Below are positions 7,736-14,871 of a stretch of 35,896 nucleotides of DNA, one piece after another. The notes below the pieces were generated by a model that saw only the letters and a program-made list of their open reading frames with translations, made no database searches and was not told where the DNA came from. The stretch covers positions 1 through 35,896 of the forward strand of contig JAHJHL010000082.1 of assembly GCA_018823905.1 (NCBI GenBank), read 5' to 3'. Source of the DNA: Alphaproteobacteria bacterium (GTDB lineage Bacteria; Pseudomonadota; Alphaproteobacteria; Sphingomonadales; Sphingomonadaceae). The position numbers and the translations under genes are program-made. Numbering within the stretch: position 1 is the stretch's first letter; each line of letters starts with the position of its first letter.

Positions 7736-8620
7736 TCAGCCCTCGCGCCCCAGTCTGGTCAGTTTCTTCGCCAGAAAATCGAGCACCAGTCGTACCCGCG
7801 GCACCTGGCGCAGACGTTCGTGGGTCAGCAGCCACAGGCCCGTCGTATCTTCCTTTTTGGGCGGGATGCAGCGGACCAGATCGGGTTCGCGGTCGGCGAT
7901 GAAGGCGGGCAAAATGGTCAGGCCCATGCCCGATCGCACCCCGGCGAGCAGCCCCGTGCCGCTGTCATATTGCATCACCACCGACTCCTCGAGCCCATAT
8001 TGCTGGAGCCACGCCCGATAGGGTTTCCACACCCCGCCACCGCCGCCGATAAAGGGATGCGCCGCGAGCTGTTCGCGGCTGTGCGGGATGCCGTGGCGGT
8101 CGGCATAATCGCGGCTGCAATAGACGGTCCATGGATTGTCGGCGATGCGCCGCCCGACCAGCCCGGCACCGGTCGGTTGTTTGCTGCTACGGATCGCAAT
8201 GTCGGCGGCGCCGCTCGCCAGGTCGCGCTGGTCGTCCGACGTGTCGAGTTGGATGTGAATTCCCGGATGTTCGGCACGTAGATCACGCAGGATCGGCGGC
8301 AGGATGGTGACCGCGAAGATTTCCATCGTGGTCAGACTGACCGTGCCGCCCACTTCGCGCGATGACGCACCGGCGGCTTCGCCAAACCGATCGGCGGCTT
8401 CGCGCACCGCCGCGGCGCTGCCCAGCATCGCCTCCCCCACCGGGGTCAGCGCGTAGCCTGCCTGCCGCCGCTCGAACAGATTGAGCCCCGTCGCCGCCTC
8501 CAGCGCCGCGATCCGCCGCGCGACGGTGGTCTGGCTGACGCGCAGCGCCTGCGCCGCGGACAGCGTGCTGCCCGTTTCGGCCACGGCCAGAAAGGCTTTG
8601 AGGTCGTTCCAATCATACAT
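7736..8620 (-). CDS. LysR-family transcriptional regulator
   Basis: A 294-residue LysR-type regulator. Residues 1-60 form the winged HTH (WNDLKAFLAVAETGSTLSAAQALRVSQTTVARRIAALE), followed by a linker helix and the periplasmic-binding-like effector domain (about 90-290; IAIRSSKQPTGAGLVGRRI and YDSGTGLLAGVRSGMGLTILP). The effector cannot be predicted. It is divergent from the UrcA-family gene, with a perfect palindrome 32-53 bp upstream of its start. LysR regulators typically bind such sites to control both themselves and the divergent gene, so urcA is the obvious candidate target. Confidence 0.93.
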   Translation of the reverse strand: MYDWNDLKAFLAVAETGSTLSAAQALRVSQTTVARRIAALEAATGLNLFERRQAGYALTPVGEAMLGSAAAVREAADRFGEAAGASSREVGGTVSLTTMEIFAVTILPPILRDLRAEHPGIHIQLDTSDDQRDLASGAADIAIRSSKQPTGAGLVGRRIADNPWTVYCSRDYADRHGIPHSREQLAAHPFIGGGGGVWKPYRAWLQQYGLEESVVMQYDSGTGLLAGVRSGMGLTILPAFIADREPDLVRCIPPKKEDTTGLWLLTHERLRQVPRVRLVLDFLAKKLTRLGREG

Positions 8621-8651
8621 GGCGTCTTGTGCGTCATAACCGCCGCTGCGG

Positions 8652-8673
8652 CATTCTGCAATTTTGCAGAATG
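8652..8673. promoter_or_regulatory. Perfect 22-bp palindrome, probable LysR operator
   Basis: Two 10-bp arms, CATTCTGCAA (8652-8661) and TTGCAGAATG (8664-8673), are exact reverse complements around a TT centre. The site lies in the 151-bp gap between the divergent LysR gene (start 8620) and the urcA-like gene (start 8772). LysR-type sites are dyads containing T-N11-A, and this one fits. Its position next to the regulator's start suggests autoregulation plus control of the divergent gene. That the LysR protein binds here is inference. Confidence 0.7.
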
Positions 8674-8771
8674 GTCGCGCAACATCGTTGCTCCTGCCGC
8701 GCCGATCGATCGCTTATTTGCGGATCACCGGCTTCCTCCCCTCTTCTTTGGCCGGTCGATGGAGACATGAG

Positions 8772-9101
8772 ATGAAAAAGCTTCTGATCCTCGCCGCGCT
8801 GGCCGCCACCTCGGTGAGCCAGCCCGCCCTCGCCCAATCGGCGCCCGCGAACCCGAGCGTCGCGGTCCAACACCGCGACCTCGATCTGCTGACCGAGGCT
8901 GGAACCAAGAGCCTCGACCGCCGCATCTGGCGCGCGGTCGTCGAAGTGTGCGGCACCGCGTCGGATTTCGATCTGAAAGGCAAGAACGACGTTCGGCAAT
9001 GCCGCACCGACACGCGGACGGCCGCTTCGGCGCAGGCCGATGTGGCGATCGCCGACGCGACGCGCAATCAGGCGATCCGCGTCAGCTCGATCCGCAAATG
9101 A
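8772..9101 (+). CDS. UrcA family protein
   Basis: A 109-residue exported protein with a Sec signal (MKKLLILAALAATSVSQPALA) and the UrcA-family core: VAVQHRDLDLLTEAGTKSLDRRIWRAVVEVC, with a second Cys in VRQCRTDT. This small family is abundant in Sphingomonadales and Caulobacterales and has no assigned activity. ATG 8772 has GGAGA about 6 nt upstream; longer in-frame starts from 8664 would run through the palindrome. It is divergent from the LysR regulator and probably under its control. Confidence 0.85.
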   Translation: MKKLLILAALAATSVSQPALAQSAPANPSVAVQHRDLDLLTEAGTKSLDRRIWRAVVEVCGTASDFDLKGKNDVRQCRTDTRTAASAQADVAIADATRNQAIRVSSIRK

Positions 9102-9144
9102 TCGGCGTAGCCGGGGCAATGTTGGCTGACGAAAGGCGAGAAGC

Positions 9145-9648
9145 CTATTTCATCAACCCGTGCCCCGGCACCCAGCGCAGGTCGCAACTGGCCGTCTGAC
9201 CCAGCAGGACACGGTCCCACACCGTCTTGTCGGCGTCGGTACCCTTGATCCGGGGGTTGGCGAGCGGTCGCCGGTCGAGATACAGGCCGCTGATGAAGGC
9301 GGTGAGCTGTTTGCCCTCGATCATGCGCGACGCTTTGGAGTAGATCGCATAGATTTGCGGTGCATGACCGCGGCGAAATATCGTCTGCGTCTTGGTCGAA
9401 GCGACCTGCACATCGCCCGCGCCGGGGGCCGACAGCCCGTTGTAATCGGCGAAAATCCACTGCCCCGCTGGACCCGAGATCAGCAATTCGACCCCGCTCG
9501 ACCCCGCCCCATTGACGTCGGCCTTTTCGCCCGGTTCCAGCACGATCGTCGAATGGCGGGTGCAGATTTTCTGCCCCGGCGCCGCCGATGCGGTTTGCGG
9601 AACGATCATGGCCAGACCGATTGCGGCCAGCGAAATTATGCGGTGCAT
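9145..9648 (-). CDS. Exported hypothetical protein
   Basis: A 167-residue protein with a clear Sec signal peptide (MHRIISLAAIGLAMIVPQTASA, cleavage near residue 22). The mature part has two cysteines (QKICTRH and ASCDLRW) that could form a disulfide, and ends GHGLMK. I do not recognise a family. AAGGG lies about 9 nt upstream of ATG 9648. It is convergent with the urcA-like gene; a weak small hairpin (AGGC-GAGAA-GCCT, about 9134-9146) between them may serve as a terminator. Confidence 0.65.
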   Translation of the reverse strand: MHRIISLAAIGLAMIVPQTASAAPGQKICTRHSTIVLEPGEKADVNGAGSSGVELLISGPAGQWIFADYNGLSAPGAGDVQVASTKTQTIFRRGHAPQIYAIYSKASRMIEGKQLTAFISGLYLDRRPLANPRIKGTDADKTVWDRVLLGQTASCDLRWVPGHGLMK

Positions 9649-9929
9649 GCTGGTTACCCTTTTGACCTCCTCGATGCTCTAGAGAGCACAGCCGAGGTCG
9701 CCATCCTCGACGATGTACCGGTTCATGTGAGACCACGGGTTGGAGCAAAGTCCAAGGTCGGCCGTTTGAACTCAATTAGTGGAGGATACGCGCCGATTCG
9801 ATGTCGTCGACAGTCAGCGGTCAGTAAGCTTCGCAGCGCATATGCAAAATCTGCGGCAAGCGGGTGGGCTTGACGATTGCAATAGTGTTTGAACATAGAG
9901 CATTAATCGTGTTCGGGACAGGGAATCGA
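9649..9929. other. Divergent intergenic region, 281 bp, AT-richer than surroundings
   Basis: This stretch separates the exported hypothetical gene from the TbpB-like lipoprotein gene. I find no coding sequence in it. A possible sigma-70-type promoter for the lipoprotein is TTGACG (9870-9875) with CATAGA (9894-9899) 18 bp downstream, a weak match to consensus. The lower GC begins here and continues into the lipoprotein gene. Confidence 0.35.
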
Positions 9930-10892
9930 ATGCCGGATAGGTTTGCGCGCAGCATTGCATTTTTACCGTTATTGGGACTGATTTCAGCATGCGGCGGGGG
10001 TGGATCGGGCGACGGCAACCCGCCGCCCGTGACCGTGGCGCCTACGCCAGCACCCACGCCTACACCGACCCCAACACCGCCGCCCGCCGTCCTATATGAC
10101 AGCGCGATCGCGTTCGACCGCAACATGACTTTTCAGTCGCCCTACGTAGAAGTCAGCTACCGTGAACGCCGGGACGAAACGACCCCGGCGCCCCAGCCAT
10201 TTCTTTATGATCGGACGACGGGTCAGTTCGACCTCTCTCCGGGTGCCGCGACGCTGAGTTGGAACGCGGATAAGAGTGCGACGATTCGGGCTGGCAACTC
10301 GTTCCGAGCCTATCCATCGACATCGCTTAGCGCAGCTCTTCCCAACGGCATTGCATTTTCGGAATGGAATGGCACCGAGGGCAACCTCATGAAGTGGGGC
10401 ATTGTTCACGATCAAGCCCGATATTTGGCCGGCGCCTCGGACTTCCACCGCTTGGTCGGTCCGGACCCGGAAGGTGGGTTTTCGAATCTGCTGCGATATC
10501 GATTTTTTGTCATCGGTAGCCGAACTCAAGACTCCGATCTGCCGACTTCCGGTTCGTTCGATTATGCCGGCAGGGTTGTTTACTCCCCCACGACAGGAGT
10601 CGCTCAATCAGCGGGCGAAGGGAATGAACAGGCCAATCTGTCGATAGACCTCGCAAGCGGACGAGTGACTGGCCGCTGGAAGGTCGGTCCGCATCTGTTC
10701 GATCTCGTCGGCACAGTAAGTCGCAGCGATACCCTGCGATTGAGCGGGACTATAAAAGATTTCAATGGCTTATTTATCGGAACCTTCACCGGAAACCTCT
10801 TTGGCCCGCAAGCGAAGGAGGCTGGCCTGATCCTGCTTGCAAAGAGCGAGGATTTCGTAATCGGCGGCCAGTTTATGGGAGTCCGGCCCTAG
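9930..10892 (+). CDS. Surface-type lipoprotein with transferrin-binding-protein (TbpB) beta-barrel-like C-terminus
   Basis: A 320-residue lipoprotein. The signal ends in LISAC (lipid-attachment Cys21), then a glycine run and a Pro/Thr linker (PTPAPTPTPTPTPPP), then a beta-rich domain. The C-terminal ~90 residues have the TbpB barrel pattern: ASGRVTGRWKV, LSGTIKDFNGLFIGTFTGNL, then FGPQAKEAG followed by FVIGGQFMGVR. In this superfamily such proteins are exposed on the cell surface and bind ligands such as metal-carrier proteins or haem, often exported by Slam proteins; no Slam or TonB-dependent receptor gene is nearby. ATG 9930 has AGGGA about 7 nt upstream and gives a proper signal; an upstream start at 9864 does not. 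Third codon positions are less GC-biased than in neighbours, hinting at transfer. Confidence 0.75.
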   Translation: MPDRFARSIAFLPLLGLISACGGGGSGDGNPPPVTVAPTPAPTPTPTPTPPPAVLYDSAIAFDRNMTFQSPYVEVSYRERRDETTPAPQPFLYDRTTGQFDLSPGAATLSWNADKSATIRAGNSFRAYPSTSLSAALPNGIAFSEWNGTEGNLMKWGIVHDQARYLAGASDFHRLVGPDPEGGFSNLLRYRFFVIGSRTQDSDLPTSGSFDYAGRVVYSPTTGVAQSAGEGNEQANLSIDLASGRVTGRWKVGPHLFDLVGTVSRSDTLRLSGTIKDFNGLFIGTFTGNLFGPQAKEAGLILLAKSEDFVIGGQFMGVRP

Positions 10893-10966
10893 GTGGACGG
10901 AATGCACATCGCCAATGACACCGGGGCTGGCGCAAACGCCCCTTCCCCCCTATATGCGCGCCCATC

Positions 10967-12211
10967 ATGCAGATTCCTGGCCATATCGACCCCGTCACGA
11001 CGGGCACCGTCCCGTTGCGCGGCGGCAACCGCATCGACCTGGTCGGGCTGACGCGCGACGCGATCGGCGGCGTGCTCGTTGAGGCGGGCCTTGACGCCAA
11101 GGCCGCGAAGCTGCGCGCGAAGCAGATCTGGCACTGGATGTACCACCGCGGGGTCACCGATTTCGAGGCGATGACCGACATCGCCAAGACGATGCGCCCG
11201 TGGCTGACCGACCGCTTCATCATCGGCCGCCCGACGGTGCGCGAAGCGCAGGTGTCGAGCGATGGCACGCGCAAATGGCTGCTCGCCGCCGCCGACGGCC
11301 AGGAATATGAGATGGTGTTCATCCCCGACGCCGATCGGGGAACTTTGTGCGTGTCGAGCCAGGTTGGCTGCACGCTCAATTGCCGCTTCTGCCACACGGG
11401 CACGATGCGCCTCGTCCGCAACCTCGCCGCGGGCGAGATCGTCGGGCAGGTGATGCTGGCGCGCGACGAGCTCGGCGAATGGCCCAAGGGGACGATGGCG
11501 GGCTTTGGCCCCGATCCCGAGGATGATGACGACGAAGAGGGCGGCCATTACACCGCCGACGGTCGCATTCTGACCAACATCGTGATGATGGGCATGGGCG
11601 AGCCGCTGTATAATTTCGACGAGGTTAAGGGCGCGTTGAAGATCGTGATGGACGGCGACGGCCTCGCGCTGTCGCGCCGTAGAATCACCCTGTCGACCAG
11701 CGGCGTGGTGCCCATGATGGCGCGGGCGGGCGAAGAGATCGGCGTCAACCTGGCAGTCTCGCTCCACGCGGTGTCGAAGGAAATCCGCGACGAGATCGTG
11801 CCGCTCAACCGCAAATATGGCATCGACGAGTTGCTGAAGGCGTGCGCCGATTATCCGGGTGCGGGCAATTCGCGGCGCATCACCTTTGAATATGTGATGC
11901 TGAAGGACAAGAACGACAGCGACGACGACGCGCGCGAACTCGTCCGGCTGATCCGCGAATATGGCCTGCACGCGAAGGTCAATCTGATCCCCTTCAACCC
12001 CTGGCCCGGTGCGATGTATGAATGTTCGTCGCCCGAGCGGGTGCGCGCGTTCAGCAACCTGATTTTCAAGGCCGGGATTTCGGCGCCGGTGCGCACCCCG
12101 CGCGGGCGCGACATCATGGCGGCGTGCGGGCAGCTCAAGAGCGCCGCGACCAAGCCGACGCGCGCCGAACTCGATCGGATCGCGGACGAAAAACAGGCCG
12201 CGCTGGGCTAA
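10967..12211 (+). CDS. rlmN: Dual-specificity 23S rRNA/tRNA adenine-2 methyltransferase RlmN
   Basis: Radical-SAM enzyme methylating C2 of A2503 in 23S rRNA and A37 in some tRNAs. The [4Fe-4S] motif CTLNCRFC uses Cys135, Cys139 and Cys142. The mechanistic cysteines are also present: Cys128 in GTLCVSSQ and Cys387 in [24 protein letters not shown] and [10 protein letters not shown] are family hallmarks. Length 414 exceeds the E. coli 384, partly because of an acidic insert ([12 protein letters not shown], about residues 182-193) just before the MGMGEP strand. Start ATG 10967 follows a C-rich stretch without an obvious Shine-Dalgarno sequence. Confidence 0.96.
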   Translation: MQIPGHIDPVTTGTVPLRGGNRIDLVGLTRDAIGGVLVEAGLDAKAAKLRAKQIWHWMYHRGVTDFEAMTDIAKTMRPWLTDRFIIGRPTVREAQVSSDGTRKWLLAAADGQEYEMVFIPDADRGTLCVSSQVGCTLNCRFCHTGTMRLVRNLAAGEIVGQVMLARDELGEWPKGTMAGFGPDPEDDDDEEGGHYTADGRILTNIVMMGMGEPLYNFDEVKGALKIVMDGDGLALSRRRITLSTSGVVPMMARAGEEIGVNLAVSLHAVSKEIRDEIVPLNRKYGIDELLKACADYPGAGNSRRITFEYVMLKDKNDSDDDARELVRLIREYGLHAKVNLIPFNPWPGAMYECSSPERVRAFSNLIFKAGISAPVRTPRGRDIMAACGQLKSAATKPTRAELDRIADEKQAALG

Positions 12212-12300
12212 CTCGCGTCCGATCCGGTCTTGCCAGATCGCAATCACTACACCTTAAATCGGCAGTTAAGCGCCAGATTCGGCGCATCGCGATTGCATAG

Positions 12301-12449
12301 CTATTCTGTACTGTGTGGTAAAAATAACACAGGTAAGAAAATTGTCACATTCTGAACGATCCGTTCATTGAAGCGACAGCTGCGAACGCCATTTAGGCGG
12401 TGGACCGCGACCCAAAGGGCGTGGCCATGTAAAGCAGAAGGAAAATAAA
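12301..12449 (+). promoter_or_regulatory. AT-rich regulatory region with two dyads upstream of the beta-barrel gene
   Basis: Within the 238-bp gap after rlmN the DNA becomes clearly AT-rich. It holds CTGTGT-N10-ACACAG (12311-12332) and TGAACG-ATC-CGTTCA (12353-12367), both perfect dyads. TTGTCA (12342-12347) could be a -35 with TCATTG (12365-12370) as a weak -10, which would place the second dyad inside the spacer. A strong Shine-Dalgarno AAGGAA (about 12438-12443) precedes ATG 12450. This suggests a regulated, well-translated gene. The first part of the gap (12212-12300) shows nothing clear. Confidence 0.4.
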
Positions 12450-12908
12450 ATGAAGAAATTCGCAGTTGCAGCCGCTCTCCTGACGGCCATCGTTGCAACC
12501 CCCGCTATGGCAGCCGAAGGCGGCGAAGGCCGCGTCGAAGTGCGCGGCGGCCTGATCACCGGCAACGGCATCGACGAAGGCACGCTTGGCCTCGCCGCTG
12601 GCTATGACTTCGACCTTGGCTCGGCCGCGTTTGTCGGCGCCGAAGTCGCGGGCGACAAGGTGCTCGTCGATGGTGCGGACGTCCAGTTCTCGGCCGGCGG
12701 CCGCGTCGGTGCCAAGGTTGGCGCGAACGGCAAGGCCTATGTCACCGGCGGCTACACCTTCAGCGACATCGACGATCCCTATGTCGGCGCCGGTTACCAG
12801 CACAAGCTGGGCCAGAACCTGTATGCCAAGGCCGAATATCGTCACCAGTTCATCAATAACTTTGGTGACTTCGACACCTTCGTCGCAGGCGTCGGCTTCG
12901 CTTTCTGA
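12450..12908 (+). CDS. Small outer-membrane beta-barrel protein
   Basis: A 152-residue exported protein: Sec signal [21 protein letters not shown], then alternating hydrophobic/polar strands ([66 protein letters not shown]) and a terminal strand [12 protein letters not shown] ending in Phe, the usual BAM-recognised outer-membrane signal. The size fits an eight-stranded barrel of the OmpA/porin-like superfamily. It has its own leader region and terminator, so it is a single-gene unit. Ligand or role unknown. Confidence 0.8.
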   Translation: MKKFAVAAALLTAIVATPAMAAEGGEGRVEVRGGLITGNGIDEGTLGLAAGYDFDLGSAAFVGAEVAGDKVLVDGADVQFSAGGRVGAKVGANGKAYVTGGYTFSDIDDPYVGAGYQHKLGQNLYAKAEYRHQFINNFGDFDTFVAGVGFAF

Positions 12909-12932
12909 TTTTTCGGACAGCGTTGAAACAAG

Positions 12933-12960
12933 AAGGGGCGGCCGTTTGGTCGCCCCTTTT
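12933..12960 (+). terminator. Rho-independent terminator after the beta-barrel gene
   Basis: AAGGGGCG (12933-12940) pairs with CGCCCCTT (12951-12958) around a 10-nt loop, followed by TTTTCATTT. It begins 24 bp after the beta-barrel stop codon. The ynfA start lies just downstream at 12992. Confidence 0.85.
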
Positions 12961-12991
12961 CATTTGTGCGCAACCCGGCCACGGTGAGCTG

Positions 12992-13315
12992 ATGACGGCT
13001 TTTTTCTATATCGCCGCCGCGGTCGCCGAGATCGCGGGTTGCTTTGCCTTTTGGGCATGGCTGCGGCTGGACAAGTCGGTGTGGTGGCTGGCGCCGGGCA
13101 TGGCGTCGCTGGCGCTGTTCGCGTATTTGCTGACGCTGGTCGATGCCGAGCATGCGGGGCGCACCTATGCCGCTTATGGCGGGGTGTATATCGTCGCGGC
13201 GCTGCTGTGGCTGTGGGCGGTCGAGGGTGCGAAGCCCGACCGCTGGGATTTGATCGGTGCGACGGTGTGCCTGGGCGGCGCGGCGATTATCTTGTTCGGG
13301 CCGCGCGCAAACTAG
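12992..13315 (+). CDS. ynfA: YnfA/UPF0060 family small membrane protein
   Basis: A 107-residue integral membrane protein with four predicted helices: [59 protein letters not shown] and [18 protein letters not shown]. The YAAYGGVYI and [14 protein letters not shown] segments and the length are diagnostic for UPF0060/YnfA, an inner-membrane family related in fold to small multidrug-resistance transporters; some members have been linked to drug efflux. ATG 12992 follows GGTGAG; an upstream in-frame start at 12923 would cross the terminator hairpin. A repeat element follows the gene. Confidence 0.92.
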   Translation: MTAFFYIAAAVAEIAGCFAFWAWLRLDKSVWWLAPGMASLALFAYLLTLVDAEHAGRTYAAYGGVYIVAALLWLWAVEGAKPDRWDLIGATVCLGGAAIILFGPRAN

Positions 13316-13331
13316 CAAACAAGCCATTTTG

Positions 13332-13422
13332 CCGTTTGTGCTGAGCCTGTCGAAGCACCGTCCTTCTTGCTTTCCCACGTAGCAACATAAGGACGGCCCT
13401 TCGACAAGCTCAGGGCGAACGG
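13332..13422. repeat. Extragenic inverted repeat (GAGCCTGTCGAAG / CTTCGACAAGCTC type)
   Basis: Arms 13332-13365 and 13389-13422 are reverse complements at 28 of 34 positions around a 23-bp loop. The cores are CTGAGCCTGTCGAAG and CTTCGACAAGCTCAG, a motif I recognise as one of the commonest intergenic repeats in sphingomonads. It occupies the gap between the convergent ynfA and esterase genes and could form a bidirectional terminator-like hairpin. Confidence 0.85.
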
Positions 13423-13441
13423 GTCTGGATAATACAACGCG

Positions 13442-14155
13442 CTACCCCGCGTTCGGCAGCGCCTGTTCGACCAGCGGTGCCAGTGCTTCCGCCACTACCG
13501 TCACACCTTTGGCGTTGGGGTGCATATTGTCGCCCAGCATCAGCGCCTTTTCCGTCACGACATTGTCGAGGATGAACGGATAGAAGCTGACACCATATTT
13601 GGCGGCGAGTTCCGAATAGATCGGATTGAATTTCTTCGCATAATCGCTGCCCATGTTCGGCGAGGCCATCATACCCGTGAGCAGTACCCGAATCTCGCGC
13701 TTCTGAAGCTCGGCGAGCATAGCGTCGAGGTTGGCGCGCGTCTGGTCGGGGCCGATGCCGCGCAGCATGTCGTTGCCGCCCAGCCCAAGCAGCACCAGTG
13801 CCGGCTTCACCTTCGCATTGTCGAGCACATAGGTCAGCCGCTGACGCCCGGCCGCGGTCGTGTCGCCCGATACCCCGGCATTCTGCACGCGCGCGATGAC
13901 CCCGTCAGCCGCGAGGGCAGTCTGCAATTGCGGCGCCAAACCCTCTTTCGGACCAAGCTGATAGCCCGCGTAGAGGCTGTCGCCGAAGGCGATGACAAGC
14001 GGCGCGTCGGCGGGAATCGCGGGAGCCGCTTTCGCCGCAACCTTGTCGTTGGTCGAAGCCGCCGGGGTTTCCGCCGATCCGCACCCGGCGAGCGGTTGGC
14101 AAAGCGCTATGGCGCAACCATATAGGGCGTAAGAGCGCCATCCGGTCGTTCTCAT
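13442..14155 (-). CDS. tesA: Arylesterase / TesA-like SGNH hydrolase, lipoprotein
   Basis: A 237-residue SGNH-family esterase/lysophospholipase. Block I is VIAFGDSLYAGYQLG with nucleophile Ser60, block II includes NAGVSGDTTAAGRQRL, block III is LLGLGGNDMLRG, and the Asp/His pair is in LGDNMHPN. Unlike E. coli TesA it has a lipoprotein signal (lipobox LAGC, Cys25) and an Ala-rich linker, so it is probably anchored in the envelope. ATG 14155 is chosen because it gives this signal; longer frames run back into the ABC gene. It is divergent from the ABC ATPase with 17 bp between starts, the same pairing as tesA with ybbA in E. coli. Confidence 0.9.
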   Translation of the reverse strand: MRTTGWRSYALYGCAIALCQPLAGCGSAETPAASTNDKVAAKAAPAIPADAPLVIAFGDSLYAGYQLGPKEGLAPQLQTALAADGVIARVQNAGVSGDTTAAGRQRLTYVLDNAKVKPALVLLGLGGNDMLRGIGPDQTRANLDAMLAELQKREIRVLLTGMMASPNMGSDYAKKFNPIYSELAAKYGVSFYPFILDNVVTEKALMLGDNMHPNAKGVTVVAEALAPLVEQALPNAG

Positions 14156-14172
14156 GTCCAAAGGGTCCTTTC

Positions 14173-14871
14173 TTGACCACAGATCGACCTTCGCCCGAAA
14201 TGGCGATCGCCGCCCATAATGTGACGCTGACCCTCGGCAGCGACAAGTCCCCCGTCGAAATTTTGCGCGGCGTCGATCTGGAGGTGCCGGCGGGCGCTTC
14301 GGTCGCGCTGCTCGGGCCGTCTGGATCGGGCAAAAGCTCGTTGATGGCGGTGCTCGCCGGGCTGGAACGCGCCAATGGTGGCAGCATCCGCGTTGCGGGG
14401 CTCGATTTCGCGACGATGGACGAGGACGAACTGGCGCGCGCGCGGCGCGGGCGGATCGGCATCGTGCTGCAGGCGTTCCATCTGCTGCCGACGATGACCG
14501 CGCTGGAAAATGTTGCGGTGCCGCTGGAGCTGGCGGGGATCGCCGATCCGTTCGGGCGCGCGGCGGCCGAACTCGAAGCCGTCGGGCTGGGCCACCGCCT
14601 GACCCATTATCCGGCGCAGCTGTCCGGCGGCGAGCAGCAACGCGTCGCGATCGCGCGCGCGATGGCAAGCTCGCCCGCGATCATCTTTGCCGACGAGCCC
14701 ACCGGCAACCTCGACACCGCGACGGGCCATGCGATCATCGACCTGATCTTCGCGCGCCGCGCAGCGCTGGGCGCGACCTTGCTGATCATCACACACGATC
14801 CCGAACTGGCCGAGCATTGCGACCGGGTCGTTGTGATGCACGACGGGAAAATCGAAGAGCGGGCCGCCTAG
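14173..14871 (+). CDS. ybbA: ABC transporter ATP-binding protein (YbbA/LolD-like)
   Basis: A 232-residue ATPase of the MacB/LolD class. Walker A is GPSGSGKSS, the Q-loop region is IVLQAFHLLPTMTALENV, the signature is LSGGEQQRVAIARA, Walker B is AIIFADEPTGNLD, and the switch His is in IITHD. It powers the FtsX-type permease encoded directly downstream. TTG 14173 is taken as start because AAGGG lies 7 nt upstream; ATG 14200 is the alternative but has no ribosome site. The permease start follows the stop codon with no gap, so the two are translated together. Confidence 0.92.
   Translation: MTTDRPSPEMAIAAHNVTLTLGSDKSPVEILRGVDLEVPAGASVALLGPSGSGKSSLMAVLAGLERANGGSIRVAGLDFATMDEDELARARRGRIGIVLQAFHLLPTMTALENVAVPLELAGIADPFGRAAAELEAVGLGHRLTHYPAQLSGGEQQRVAIARAMASSPAIIFADEPTGNLDTATGHAIIDLIFARRAALGATLLIITHDPELAEHCDRVVVMHDGKIEERAA

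Noticed and set aside
12353-12370. EcfG-type (general stress) promoter before the barrel gene
   Set aside because: I looked for GGAAC with CGTT 16-17 bp downstream and did not find the pair at usable spacing; GAACG and CGTT here are parts of the dyad, only a few bases apart.
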